Shown piece after piece: positions 52,241-63,633 of a stretch of 64,000 nt of DNA. The notes below the pieces were generated by a model. It searched no databases, had not been told where the DNA came from, and saw only the letters and a list, made by a program, of their open reading frames with translations. The translations under genes were made by a program, and so were the position numbers. Within the stretch, counting starts at the first letter, position 1. Every line of letters begins with the position of its first letter. Source of the stretch: Flavobacteriales bacterium (GTDB taxonomy: Bacteria; Bacteroidota; Bacteroidia; Flavobacteriales; Flavobacteriaceae); the NCBI GenBank assembly GCA_011526365.1, contig WTIO01000082.1, forward strand, positions 71,811 to 135,810, written 5' to 3'.

Positions 52241-53893
52241 TTAATTCAATAATTGCAGGGCGTGTTCTCGAGCGGTTTGCGTCAGCTCGTTTCCGGAGAG
52301 CATTTGTGCAATTTCTTCTACCCGTTCTGCCGCGTTAAGTTCTCTGATTTGAGTACGCGTTTGCGTATCATAGGTTGTTTTGTACACCTTAAAATGCTGT
52401 TGCCCTTTTGCTGCTACTTGAGGCAAATGGGTAATGGTAAATACCTGCATATGTGCTGCCATAGCCTTCATAATAAGGGCAATTTCGTTGGAAATAGCCC
52501 CAGAAACTCCGGTGTCTATTTCATCAAATATTATGGTAGGTAGTTTTTGATATTGGGCCAATAAAGCTTTTATAGCAAGCATAATACGGGACAATTCTCC
52601 CCCAGATGCTACTTTTTTGAGGGCCTGAAAAGGACTGCCATCGTTGGCAGCAAAACGCAATTCAAGCTGATCTTTCCCAAAGGCCTCAAAGCTAGCAGTA
52701 GGCACAAGCTGAATTTGGAAACGCGCTTGTACCATTCCCATTTGGGCAACGTAGCCTTGCAGCTGTTTTGTGAGGTTGGGAAGTATGGCATCGCGCTTTT
52801 CAAATAAACTTTTGGCTTGTGCATCCAAATGTTCTTTAAGGGTTTCTTTCTCTTTGGTTAGAGCTGTCAATTGCGCTTCACGATTGGTGGTGCCTTGTAA
52901 GCTGTCATTCAACTCCTGCTGTTTTTCTATCAAAGCAGCAACCTCCTGAACACTGTGCTTTTTAAATAAATCATAAATGCGCTGCAGCTGTTGTTGAGCG
53001 TGTTCCAATTCTTGCGGATTCATCTCCAATTGCTCCTGCGCTTGCATCAACTCACTCAATATGTCTTGCAATTCGATATTTAAACTGGTGATACGGCTAC
53101 TGAGTTCTTGGTATTTTTTGGCTTTAGATGCAGCTTGGTTTAATACCGAACGAACAGTCGCCAGCTGTTCTAAGACACCTTGTTGTTCATTTTCAATACA
53201 CTGAATGGCCGTACTAAAGTACTGCTGCAGGTCTTCAACATTAGACCATTGGGCCACTTGCTCCTCTAGGGGTTCGAGCATGTCGGCTTGTAAGTTTTCG
53301 GCTTCTAATTCTTGCAATAAAAATGAATTGTAATCGGTTTCTTGTTGGGCAAGTTGTTGCTGCTGTTGCAATGCTTCAATTTGCAGCTCTAAGTTTTTAT
53401 AGCGTCCTAAGCCTTCCTGATAGGTCTTAACATCCTCTTGAAGTCCTGCTCGCGCATCCACCACGCTGTATTGGAAGTCGTTTTGGGTGAGTTTTAACGT
53501 TTGATGCTGGGCATGAATATCAATCAACTGTTGCCCTAGGGCATCCATTACCTCTAAAGTTACGGGAGTATCATTGATAAATGCACGTGATTTACCATTA
53601 GGAATAACTTCGCGTCTAAGAATGGTTCGGGTTTCATAGTCTAGGGCATGGGTGTCAAAAAAGGGAGCTAAATCGTAGTTAGAAATTTCAAATTGGGCTT
53701 CCACCACACACTTTTGATCGGCTTGGTAAAGCACCGAACGGTCGGCACGTTTTCCCAACACCAAGGCCAAGGCACCAAGGAGAATGGATTTCCCTGCTCC
53801 TGTTTCCCCAGTGATGGTAGTCATCCCATCGCTAAAGCCCACCTCTAGGTGGTCTATAAGGGCGTAATTTTTAATGGTTAAGGCTGCTAACAA
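52241..53893 (-). CDS. recN: DNA repair protein RecN
   Basis: A 550-residue SMC-like ATPase for double-strand break repair. The N-terminal Walker A is ITGETGAGKSILLGAL (about 28-43), a long Gln/Glu-rich coiled coil (about 150-390) follows, and the C-terminal signature SGGELSRIMLAIKAL and Walker B TIIFDEIDTGVSG close the ATPase. TTG 53893 (MLAALTIKNYALI) is preferred over an earlier in-frame TTG at 53914 because a full -33/-7 promoter covers the latter. The length then matches E. coli RecN. Confidence 0.93.
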   Translation of the reverse strand: MLAALTIKNYALIDHLEVGFSDGMTTITGETGAGKSILLGALALVLGKRADRSVLYQADQKCVVEAQFEISNYDLAPFFDTHALDYETRTILRREVIPNGKSRAFINDTPVTLEVMDALGQQLIDIHAQHQTLKLTQNDFQYSVVDARAGLQEDVKTYQEGLGRYKNLELQIEALQQQQQLAQQETDYNSFLLQELEAENLQADMLEPLEEQVAQWSNVEDLQQYFSTAIQCIENEQQGVLEQLATVRSVLNQAASKAKKYQELSSRITSLNIELQDILSELMQAQEQLEMNPQELEHAQQQLQRIYDLFKKHSVQEVAALIEKQQELNDSLQGTTNREAQLTALTKEKETLKEHLDAQAKSLFEKRDAILPNLTKQLQGYVAQMGMVQARFQIQLVPTASFEAFGKDQLELRFAANDGSPFQALKKVASGGELSRIMLAIKALLAQYQKLPTIIFDEIDTGVSGAISNEIALIMKAMAAHMQVFTITHLPQVAAKGQQHFKVYKTTYDTQTRTQIRELNAAERVEEIAQMLSGNELTQTAREHALQLLN

Positions 53894-53911
53894 GGCATTG
53901 GATTTACCTAT

Positions 53912-53944
53912 CAAATATAGGTGAGTTTAGCAGGATTTTCAAAA
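53912..53944 (-). promoter_or_regulatory. Promoter of recN
   Basis: Minus-strand TTTTG (53940-53944), 20-bp spacer, TATATTTG (53912-53919), 18 nt before TTG 53893. Confidence 0.7.
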
Positions 53945-53947
53945 CTT

Positions 53948-54862
53948 TTAATTTTTGATTTGCTTCCACTGACTGGCAAAGAAGGGGGCAATGGTTTGAA
54001 GCGTTTTTTTAGTTTTAGAAGTGTCCACCTTAGGTCCTCCAGAAAAAACGTCAACTAGCTCTTGGGACTTGGCATCAAAAAATAGTTGTAGCACGAATGC
54101 GTTGGGACGTCGTATGTACAATTTTTCCAAGTTATCTATGGCAGCAACAATAGCGGTTTTTGCTTTTTCGGGTTCCGAACTTAAAAGATCCATCCCCTCC
54201 CGATGATAGCTGTAAATAGCCTGGCGGTATTCTTGAAAGGTTTGGGAGCGGATTCTATCGATCAACCAAAAGCGATTGCGCGAACTGTCGTTTTGATTCC
54301 ACCCCTTAATTTTTGTCTGTTGGGCTAAATTGACAACTTTTTGTGCTTCTTCAAAATAGGCATCTCCTCCATTGGGTGCATAACTATCAGCATCTAATCC
54401 AAGAATAATGTAGGCGTAAAAACTAATTAAGGACACCAAATTGGATTGGTACTGTGCGGCGTTGAAAAACAATGGCTGAAATTCTTGATAACTAAAAACA
54501 ATATCCTTGTCGAGATAGTTAAGCAAAGGGCTTTCGTAATCGGTATTGTACACTGGGCGCAGGGATTGTACCTGCAAGGTTCCCTCAAATTGATTGTTGT
54601 TGTAATCGGTAAGATTGATTACAAAACTACAGCGGATGCGTTCTTGGGAGAGTAACTCCTTCGCAGTCCAAAATTGTGTTCCCAAAAACTCGTTGAGGGC
54701 ACGTTCCAAAGTCTCAAAAATTTGACGATTGGTTTGGTCTACCAAATCGGCATTGACCACAACCTGACAATTCAATTCTTGGGCATTTGTGTAGAAAGCA
54801 CTAAAAAGGCCAAACAGTAGACTACTGATCCAAGTCTTGAAGTATGGCCGAAAAGATATCAT
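53948..54862 (-). CDS. Exported DUF4835 family protein
   Basis: A 304-residue protein with signal peptide (MISFRPYFKTWISSLLFGLF, cleaved near NAQ). Then ELNCQVVVNADLVDQTNRQIFETL, the conserved start of DUF4835, and a region RTPNAF-like (IRRPNAFVLQLFFDAKSQEL) near the C-terminus. Function unknown; the gene is commonly found between coaBC and recN in flavobacteria. ATG 54862 lies inside coaBC (41-bp overlap in another frame). Longer in-frame extensions upstream (to 54967) have no conserved sequence. Confidence 0.78.
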   Translation of the reverse strand: MISFRPYFKTWISSLLFGLFSAFYTNAQELNCQVVVNADLVDQTNRQIFETLERALNEFLGTQFWTAKELLSQERIRCSFVINLTDYNNNQFEGTLQVQSLRPVYNTDYESPLLNYLDKDIVFSYQEFQPLFFNAAQYQSNLVSLISFYAYIILGLDADSYAPNGGDAYFEEAQKVVNLAQQTKIKGWNQNDSSRNRFWLIDRIRSQTFQEYRQAIYSYHREGMDLLSSEPEKAKTAIVAAIDNLEKLYIRRPNAFVLQLFFDAKSQELVDVFSGGPKVDTSKTKKTLQTIAPFFASQWKQIKN

Positions 54863-56033
54863 GTGCAACGGCATTTTTCGATTTGAGTTCATAGGAGATT
54901 TCCTTTTCAGCTCTAATGTAGGTAATTTTATTGGTCTCCGTGCCAAAGCCAGCTCCGGCGTCTTCAAGAGAATTTAAAACGATGGCGTCTAAGTTTTTCG
55001 CTTTTAATTTTTTCTTGGCATTTTGCACGCCATGTTCCGACTCTAACGCAAAGCCAACAAGAAATTGATGGGACTGCTTTAATTCACCCATTGCAGCCAA
55101 AATATCGGGCGTTGGCGCAACAGGAATAGCCGTTAACCCATTGGATTTTTTAATTTTTTGCAGGGCCTTTTGCTGAGGGCTAAAATCAGCTACAGCAGCA
55201 GCGGCAATGGCAATATCCACATCTGAATAGTGGTGGATAACACTTTGGTGCATTTCGTTGGCAGTAACCACCGGGATTACCTCAAAGGGAACCTCTTGGA
55301 GCGGCAAACTGTTGGGGCCTATAACCAGGAGTACTTCGGCACCCGTTTGGTGAGCAGCCTCGGCCAAGGCCAACCCCATTTTACCACTCGAAAAATTTCC
55401 AATAAACCGAACGGGATCAATGGGCTCATAAGTAGGGCCTGCGGTTATTAGCACTTTTTTCCCTCCTAAAGGAGCGTTTTTAGCAAAGTGAGCTTCTATA
55501 TGTGATACGAGCGTATCGGGTTCTAACATACGCCCTTTACCCGAAAGGCCACTGGCCAACGCTCCATCACCTACAGGCAGTACTTCTACCCCATTGGCAG
55601 CAAGTTTTTTAAGGTTTTGTTGTGTGGCCGTGTGGGCGTACATGTCCAAATCCATGGCAGGGGCCAACAGCACAGGACAGGTGCAGGACAAATAGGTGGC
55701 GGTGACTAAGGAATTGCTTTTGGCGTGAACAAAATCAGCGATGGTATTGGCTGTAGCGGGAGCTACAAGGAATAAATCGGCCCAGCCACCTAAAGCAACA
55801 TGGTCATTCCAGGTATCGTGGTCTTTGGCAGGGCTGGTAAAGGTGGAGTACACTTCGCGTTTGGACAATACACTTAACGTAAGTGGACTTACAAAGTCAG
55901 TGGCACTGGGGGTCATAATGACCTGTACCTCGGCTCCTGATTTAATTAAGGTACGGACAAGAAGCGGCGTTTTATAGGCCGCAATACCTCCGGTGATACC
56001 CAAGAGGATTTTCTTCTTCCGCAGCAAATTCAT
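54822..56033 (-). CDS. coaBC: Bifunctional phosphopantothenoylcysteine decarboxylase / phosphopantothenate-cysteine ligase
   Basis: A 403-residue CoA synthesis enzyme. The N-terminal CoaC flavoprotein half (about 1-180) has GITGGIAAYKTP, the catalytic His region HVALGGWADLFLVAPATANT and PAMDLDMY. The C-terminal CoaB half has LITAGPTYEPIDPVRFIGNFSSGKMG and AAAVADFSP. It lies 6 nt after rpoZ; its last 41 bp also encode the start of the DUF4835 protein. Confidence 0.96.
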   Translation of the reverse strand: MNLLRKKKILLGITGGIAAYKTPLLVRTLIKSGAEVQVIMTPSATDFVSPLTLSVLSKREVYSTFTSPAKDHDTWNDHVALGGWADLFLVAPATANTIADFVHAKSNSLVTATYLSCTCPVLLAPAMDLDMYAHTATQQNLKKLAANGVEVLPVGDGALASGLSGKGRMLEPDTLVSHIEAHFAKNAPLGGKKVLITAGPTYEPIDPVRFIGNFSSGKMGLALAEAAHQTGAEVLLVIGPNSLPLQEVPFEVIPVVTANEMHQSVIHHYSDVDIAIAAAAVADFSPQQKALQKIKKSNGLTAIPVAPTPDILAAMGELKQSHQFLVGFALESEHGVQNAKKKLKAKNLDAIVLNSLEDAGAGFGTETNKITYIRAEKEISYELKSKNAVAHDIFSAILQDLDQ

Positions 56034-56039
56034 AAGGCT

Positions 56040-56369
56040 TTATTCGTTGGATTCTTCCGTGTTGCGGTGGTAAATTTTATCCTTAAACCACTCTTCAATG
56101 GCCAACGCATGTGGCTTGGGCAAACGCTCGTAGAATTTAGAAACTTCTATTTGCTCTTTGTTTTCAAAGATTTCTTCCAAACTGTCGTTTTGCGTAGCAA
56201 ACTCGTCGAGTTTTTCGTGTAGCTCACTTCTTAAATCGAGGTTGATTTGAGTGGTGCGCTTTGCGATTATAGAAATGGCCTCATAAATATTTCCTGTGGA
56301 CTTCTCTAGAGCAGTTCGGTCATAGGTTTTGGAACTAAGGGCCGCTTCTGAGTTACGAAATTTTGTCAT
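56040..56369 (-). CDS. rpoZ: RNA polymerase omega subunit (Rpb6-like)
   Basis: A 109-residue protein matching the Bacteroidota omega/Rpb6 form: TGNIYEAISIIAKRTTQI (about 25-42) is the conserved helix, followed by ELHEKLDEFA and an acidic C-terminus. It binds and stabilises the beta' subunit. It sits between bamD and coaBC (18 and 6 bp spacing); rpoZ next to coaBC is a widespread arrangement. Confidence 0.85.
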   Translation of the reverse strand: MTKFRNSEAALSSKTYDRTALEKSTGNIYEAISIIAKRTTQINLDLRSELHEKLDEFATQNDSLEEIFENKEQIEVSKFYERLPKPHALAIEEWFKDKIYHRNTEESNE

Positions 56370-56387
56370 TAGCTAGTGTATTATCTT

Positions 56388-57200
56388 TTACGTTGCGGGT
56401 TCAAAGGTACGAAGTAATTTGTCTACTGTTTCCATTTTTTTATTTAGATCCTCAATAAACAGGGTTTCTGGATACTTGGAAAGGATATTTTGGTACAATC
56501 GCTGGAGCTCTTCTAAACGCAGTTGCATTACGTTTCTAAAGCTATTGGTGGCAATTTCATAAAGGGCTAAAAACTTTTGGTAAAGTGCTTCTTCACGGAA
56601 TCGCGTTCCTGGATATTCCGATATAAAATTGTCCATGGCACGTACTGCAGGCTTAAAATCTCTGATGGTGTAGTACTGCTTTGCGATTTCAAAATCTTTT
56701 TGTTCAATTTTTCCTTGGAGCTCCAAAATGAGTTGGTTGGCTTCCTCAGCATAGGTTGAACGGGGGTATTTGTTTAAAAACAGCTGTAGTTTTTCTAGGG
56801 CCGTAAATGTGTCTTCTTGATCGAGGCTGTAGTCTGGGGAGCGATGGTAGTAGGATTTTGCCGCTAAAAAATTGGCTTGCTGTACCCGTTGGCTTTTAGG
56901 GTAGGATTTTACAAAATTCTCAAATTGATAGGCCGCTAAGTAGTAGTCTTTGTTTTGATAGTACGAATTAGCAAAAAAGAAAATAAGACGTTCTGCCTGG
57001 GGTTTTCCTCGGTAAGATGGAATCACCTGCTCAAACAAGCGAATCGCCTTGCGGTACTCTCCTGCTTCATAGTAGGTTTCTGCAGCTTTGTACTTTGCTA
57101 TAATATCAGTTCCGTTAAGCACTTTTTGATATTCGCCACAGGACGTAAAAAGGGTTGCTATCACTAGACCGCAAAAAATTTGGAAAGCCTTTATTTTCAT
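56388..57200 (-). CDS. bamD: Outer membrane protein assembly factor BamD
   Basis: A 270-residue lipoprotein: signal MKIKAFQIFCGLVIATLFTSC with lipobox LFTSC, then five TPR-like repeats (for example YKAAETYYEAGEYRKAIRLFE and YQFENFVKSYPKSQRVQQA). BamD is the essential partner of BamA in inserting beta-barrel proteins. ATG 57200 is used; an earlier in-frame TTG (57221) precedes the -7 box TACTTTTG, which ends four bases before the ATG. First gene of bamD-rpoZ-coaBC-DUF4835. Confidence 0.92.
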   Translation of the reverse strand: MKIKAFQIFCGLVIATLFTSCGEYQKVLNGTDIIAKYKAAETYYEAGEYRKAIRLFEQVIPSYRGKPQAERLIFFFANSYYQNKDYYLAAYQFENFVKSYPKSQRVQQANFLAAKSYYHRSPDYSLDQEDTFTALEKLQLFLNKYPRSTYAEEANQLILELQGKIEQKDFEIAKQYYTIRDFKPAVRAMDNFISEYPGTRFREEALYQKFLALYEIATNSFRNVMQLRLEELQRLYQNILSKYPETLFIEDLNKKMETVDKLLRTFEPAT

Positions 57201-57204
57201 GCGC

Positions 57205-57212
57205 CAAAAGTA
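57205..57212 (-). promoter_or_regulatory. -7 box of bamD
   Basis: TACTTTTG on the minus strand, preceded by a 19-bp spacer and a T-rich -33 region (TTTTT). Only four bases separate it from the ATG, so the transcript should start at or next to the start codon. Confidence 0.6.
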
Positions 57213-57287
57213 CGAAATCAATTAAGGATATAAAAACCCTCTTAAAGTACTTTCTTTTCTACCGAACAAATGGATTTTACAAAAAGT

Positions 57288-58184
57288 TTAACTCGGGAGT
57301 ACAAGCGATTGTAACAGGCTCATTTCATGGCGTAAACGTTCGGCAAGTGCGTCGCTGGCTGCTACTAAAGGAAGGCGTACATGAGGGCTAGATTTTCCTT
57401 GTATGGCCAGTAATGCCTTTATCCCCGTAGGATTGCCTTCTTCAAAAAGCAGTGTTATACTATCCTGTAGGGCGTAATACAGGGCGTAGGCCTCCTTATT
57501 TTGCCCCTGCAAAGCAAGGCTTATTATTTCTCCCATATGCTCTGGAAATGCATTTCCAATCACAGAAATTACTCCTACCCCACCGGCAAGTGTGGTGGCA
57601 AGTGCTAAACTGTCTTCGCCAGAAATCACTTGGAAAGAACGGGGACACAGCTGAAGGAGACGTTGAACGTGATTGAAATCACTATTGGCGTCTTTAATTG
57701 CGATAATTGAAGCCTCTTCTTCGGCCAAACGCACTACAGTTTCGGGAGCAAGGTTGACTCCTGTTCTTGAAGGCACATTGTAAAGAATTATAGGCAATGG
57801 GGACTGTGCCGCTATGGCTTTAAAATGCTGAAACAAGCCCTCTTGTGTTGGCTTGTTGTAATAAGGACAAACAGAAAGTAAGGCGCTGTAGGCCGATAGA
57901 TCAAAGTGGTTAAAGGCCTGAATTACGGCTGCTGTATTGTTTCCGCCTAGTCCTAATACCAATGGAATACGACCTGCCGCTTGATCTGCAACAACCGCCG
58001 CTATTTCTTGCTTTTCCTGTAGTGTAAGTGTGGCTGTTTCAGCGGTAGTACCCAGGACGACCAAATAGTCTGCATGGCTTGTTATGAGGCTTTCTACTTG
58101 GGTGCGCAGGGCAACAACATCCACTTGTAAGTTCGGGGTAAAGGAGGTGGTTAAGGCAACGCCTAAACCGTGTAAGTTAATCAT
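57288..58184 (-). CDS. dapA: 4-hydroxy-tetrahydrodipicolinate synthase
   Basis: A 298-residue TIM-barrel aldolase condensing pyruvate with aspartate semialdehyde in lysine and meso-DAP synthesis. LGTTAETATLTLQEK (about 44-58) holds the GTT(G)E substrate motif, the conserved Tyr is in ILYNVPSRTG (Tyr 137-like), and the Schiff-base Lys is in SIIAIKDANSD. It is linked to the thr branch by sharing aspartate semialdehyde. The ATG overlaps the upstream DUF6913 stop by one base. Confidence 0.95.
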   Translation of the reverse strand: MINLHGLGVALTTSFTPNLQVDVVALRTQVESLITSHADYLVVLGTTAETATLTLQEKQEIAAVVADQAAGRIPLVLGLGGNNTAAVIQAFNHFDLSAYSALLSVCPYYNKPTQEGLFQHFKAIAAQSPLPIILYNVPSRTGVNLAPETVVRLAEEEASIIAIKDANSDFNHVQRLLQLCPRSFQVISGEDSLALATTLAGGVGVISVIGNAFPEHMGEIISLALQGQNKEAYALYYALQDSITLLFEEGNPTGIKALLAIQGKSSPHVRLPLVAASDALAERLRHEMSLLQSLVLPS

Positions 58185-58699
58185 CAGTTTTCTTTTAAGA
58201 TGTTAATGTATTTGTTCAATTCGTTTACAAATAAATCAACAGCTGTAATGGGGACATCTAAAATGAGGTTGCTTATGTTTTGGCTGACGGCTTTAAACCC
58301 AACTCGTATTGGAGCTTTCATTTGAAAACCCAACCAACTCACAAAAGGATTATTGCTCTCGTGATAGTGAACCACAAGGTCAAAGGGTTGTTCTAAAGCA
58401 GTTGCTAAAGCAGGATGTTCTAGACTACCTGTAAGACTAAAATCCGATGCACTAATTTCAAATGGTTCCATTGCTGCTGCACTTTTTTGTTTCACAAAAT
58501 AGATACAAACCAATATTTCAGATCCATTGAAATGCGACTTCAACTGGGTTATCAGTTCTTGCTGCACTTCTGTGGGTACGTTAGAGGACAAAACTCCAAT
58601 TCGTTTGATTTCTTTAATTGGCGTTTGAACTCTGTTTACATCTGGCGCTAATTTTTTTAAATGTCGCTTTAGCCAGAAGGTTTGTATCCATTGTTTCAT
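58184..58699 (-). CDS. DUF6913-like conserved protein
   Basis: A 171-residue soluble protein with a basic N-terminal helix (MKQWIQTFWLKRHLKKLA) and a mixed alpha/beta core (IKRIGVLSSNVPTEVQQELI; FDLVVHYHESNNPFVSWLG; APIRVGFKAV). It is a Bacteroidota family of unknown function commonly placed before dapA, as here (one-base overlap, TGATG). No catalytic motif is evident. Its -7 box ends 8 nt before the ATG. Confidence 0.65.
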   Translation of the reverse strand: MKQWIQTFWLKRHLKKLAPDVNRVQTPIKEIKRIGVLSSNVPTEVQQELITQLKSHFNGSEILVCIYFVKQKSAAAMEPFEISASDFSLTGSLEHPALATALEQPFDLVVHYHESNNPFVSWLGFQMKAPIRVGFKAVSQNISNLILDVPITAVDLFVNELNKYINILKEN

Positions 58700-58707
58700 G
58701 AACAGTG

Positions 58708-58715
58708 CAAATTTA
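58708..58715 (-). promoter_or_regulatory. -7 box of the DUF6913-dapA operon
   Basis: TAAATTTG on the minus strand with only 8 nt to the ATG at 58699. The rest of the gap to 58788 is AT-rich without further signals. Confidence 0.55.
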
Positions 58716-58788
58716 ATCTTAGGGGTGAGTGCCTAGAAATAATTAATATAATTTAAAATAATTCAACAAAATGTTTCATATATAACAT

Positions 58789-61634
<2,846 letters not shown>

Positions 61635-62111
61635 TTATAGCGGTTTGGTAAGCCAGATGGGGCAATTGCAATGCCCCGTATTTCCCATGGGATGGTCGAT
61701 GTAATTAAACCCTTTTTTTAGATAAAGTTTTTGGGCATCGAGCATGTTGGGCATGGTTTCTATATAGCAAAGCTTAAAACCCTGTGCCTGGGCAAAAGCC
61801 AAACAAAGGTCAATCATCTTAGTACCCATTCCTTTTCCTCGGCCCTCTGGAAGAAAATACATTTTTTGGAGCTCACAAACTTCGGGATCACCATCCTTTA
61901 ACGGAGCAATACCTGCCCCACCAATTATTGTTCCTCCATCATCCAAAACATAATAAGCCGAGCGGGGCGCTAAATAGGCCTCGTACATGGCGTCCAATTC
62001 TTTGTCTTCGTGAGCTGTACCTGTTTTGGGTACCCCCATTTCAACTAAAACATCGCGTACTACTTCGGCAAGAGCAGTATTGTCTCTTTGTTCGATATGG
62101 CGAATTTCCAT
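61635..62111 (-). CDS. GNAT family N-acetyltransferase
   Basis: A 158-residue acetyltransferase with the acetyl-CoA loop motif LPEGRGKGMGTKMIDL (R/Q-x-x-G-x-G/A, about 94-109) and a typical end of domain YLKKGFNYID. Substrate unknown. ATG 62111 (MEIRHIEQRD) is the conserved type of start; the upstream extension to 62201 overlaps the divergent promoter region. A 16-bp palindrome lies in that region. Confidence 0.85.
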   Translation of the reverse strand: MEIRHIEQRDNTALAEVVRDVLVEMGVPKTGTAHEDKELDAMYEAYLAPRSAYYVLDDGGTIIGGAGIAPLKDGDPEVCELQKMYFLPEGRGKGMGTKMIDLCLAFAQAQGFKLCYIETMPNMLDAQKLYLKKGFNYIDHPMGNTGHCNCPIWLTKPL

Positions 62112-62145
62112 CTGTTGCTCTAATTTTTCGACTAAATTTACAGCG

Positions 62146-62161
62146 GTGTGAATTTTCACAC
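62146..62161. promoter_or_regulatory. 16-bp palindrome in the GNAT/ribD divergent region
   Basis: GTGTGAATTTTCACAC, arms GTGTGAA/TTCACAC. On the minus strand it sits between a TTG (-33) and TAAATTTA (-7-like box) for the GNAT gene, so it could be a repressor site. It is also 28 bp upstream of the ribD ATG. Confidence 0.45.
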
Positions 62162-62188
62162 AATGTTTTTTTATTAAAACTTCTGCAC

Positions 62189-63232
62189 ATGGCTTCGGCA
62201 TCCGACTATATGGACTATGCTATTCAGTTGGCAAAAAAGGGAAAAGGCTTTACCAGCCCTAATCCCATGGTGGGATGTGTAATTGTTCACAACAATACTA
62301 TAATAGGACAAGGTTGGCATCAGAAGGCAGGTGCACCACATGCGGAAGTAAATGCCATTGAAAGTGTACAAGAAAAGGAACTTTTAAAAACAGCCACTCT
62401 GTATGTCACCCTGGAGCCCTGCAGTCATTATGGTAGGACCCCGCCTTGTAGTAGCCGCATTATTCAAGAAGGCATCCCCAAAGTGGTGGTGGGCTGTGTA
62501 GATCCCAATCCAAAAGTGGCAGGAAGTGGAATTTTAGCCCTCAGTGCTGCGGGTTGTGAGGTAATTACTGGAATTAGGGAGCAGGCTTGCAAGGAATTAA
62601 ATGCTGCCTTTTTTACACGACAACGTAAACATCGTCCTTATGTAATTTTAAAATGGGCTGCTTCACAAGATGGGTTTATGGCCCCCCTACAAAAAGAACG
62701 TGAAACCCATAATGTGTTTTGGTTAACTGCTGCACAAGCGCAGCAACGGGCCCACCAACTTCGTGCAGCTATCGATGTCCTTCTTGTTGGCGTACAAACT
62801 GTAATTGATGACGACCCATTACTAAATACAAGAAAGTGGTACGGCAAATCCCCGCAGATTGCGATTATAGATCCAAACCATCGTATCCCAAAAAATGCCC
62901 GGCTGCTGCAACACCCTAATAAGGTGCTGTATTTTACCACCCAAGAAAACCCTCATATTAAGGGAGTGTCACAAATAGTACTCCCTTTCCAGCAGCCCGT
63001 TAATGAATTACTAGCACAGCTCCATCAAAATGAATTAACCACACTTATGGTAGAAGGTGGGGCCAAAACATTACAATATTTTATTGACGCCAACCTATGG
63101 GATAAGTGCTATAAATTTGTTGCACCCAAAACACTTGGCGCAGGAGTAAAGGCACCAGAAATTCAACATCCCTTTACATTAAAAGAAGTCCTAGGCCCCG
63201 ATCAACTTTGGTCCGCGTCCAATACCGATTGA
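62189..63232 (+). CDS. ribD: Bifunctional diaminohydroxyphosphoribosylaminopyrimidine deaminase / reductase
   Basis: A 347-residue enzyme for two steps of riboflavin synthesis. The deaminase half (about 1-145) has the zinc motif PHAEVNAI (HAE) and TLEPCSHYGRTPPCS (PC-x-C pattern); the reductase half starts at RPYVILKWAASQDG (about 150) and includes LMVEGGAKTLQYF. ATG 62189 is used; the ORF upstream has no conserved residues. There is no FMN riboswitch in the short gap. The end overlaps the convergent thioesterase by 31 bp. Confidence 0.95.
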   Translation: MASASDYMDYAIQLAKKGKGFTSPNPMVGCVIVHNNTIIGQGWHQKAGAPHAEVNAIESVQEKELLKTATLYVTLEPCSHYGRTPPCSSRIIQEGIPKVVVGCVDPNPKVAGSGILALSAAGCEVITGIREQACKELNAAFFTRQRKHRPYVILKWAASQDGFMAPLQKERETHNVFWLTAAQAQQRAHQLRAAIDVLLVGVQTVIDDDPLLNTRKWYGKSPQIAIIDPNHRIPKNARLLQHPNKVLYFTTQENPHIKGVSQIVLPFQQPVNELLAQLHQNELTTLMVEGGAKTLQYFIDANLWDKCYKFVAPKTLGAGVKAPEIQHPFTLKEVLGPDQLWSASNTD

Positions 63233-63633
63233 AAACAAACGGATAATGCTTCAGGACACCGGGTGGGTGTTTTGGTTATTGCATTGAAAAAAGCCAAACG
63301 TGTAGTTCCTGTTGCCACAAGTTTTTCTTTCTCATTATATATAGTGTAGTCAAAATCTAAACTCGCCTTCGGTATAGTGGTAAGTGTAATACCCACCTGA
63401 AGCAAGTCATCAAAATAACACGGCTTTTTATACTGGACTGAAGCAGACGCTACGGGAAGAAAAAATTTTTTTTCCTCCATTGCCTTGTAAGAGAATCCCA
63501 ATTCACGAAGCCATTCTAAACGGGCAATTTCAAAATAATGTAAATAATTGCTGTGATGCACAAAGCCCATTTGATCGGTGTCAGAATACCGAACGCGTAT
63601 GGGGGTAGAAACAAAGTGAAAATTTTGTAGGAT
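63202..63633 (-). CDS. Acyl-CoA thioesterase, 4HBT (YbgC-like) family; start uncertain
   Basis: A hotdog-fold thioesterase. The frame contains the conserved first strand and active-site loop IRVRYSDTDQMGFVHHSNYLHYFE, with the family catalytic Asp in SDTD. The first in-frame ATG (63570) falls inside this motif, after the catalytic Asp, so it cannot be the true start of an active enzyme. Upstream the frame stays open to a TAA at 63655-63657 but contains only ATC/ATA codons (63640-63642, 63631-63633, 63598-63600). A non-standard start codon or a small indel is needed; the start given here is a guess. Length would be about 143, normal for the family. Confidence 0.72.
   Translation of the reverse strand: MLQNFHFVSTPIRVRYSDTDQMGFVHHSNYLHYFEIARLEWLRELGFSYKAMEEKKFFLPVASASVQYKKPCYFDDLLQVGITLTTIPKASLDFDYTIYNEKEKLVATGTTRLAFFNAITKTPTRCPEALSVCFQSVLDADQS

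Noticed and set aside
62112-62188. FMN riboswitch before ribD
   Set aside because: The region is too short and lacks the conserved FMN-aptamer sequence.
61928-62188. Long N-terminal extension of ribD
   Set aside because: The extra 87 codons lie over the divergent GNAT gene and contain no conserved residues; ATG 62189 gives the normal RibD start.
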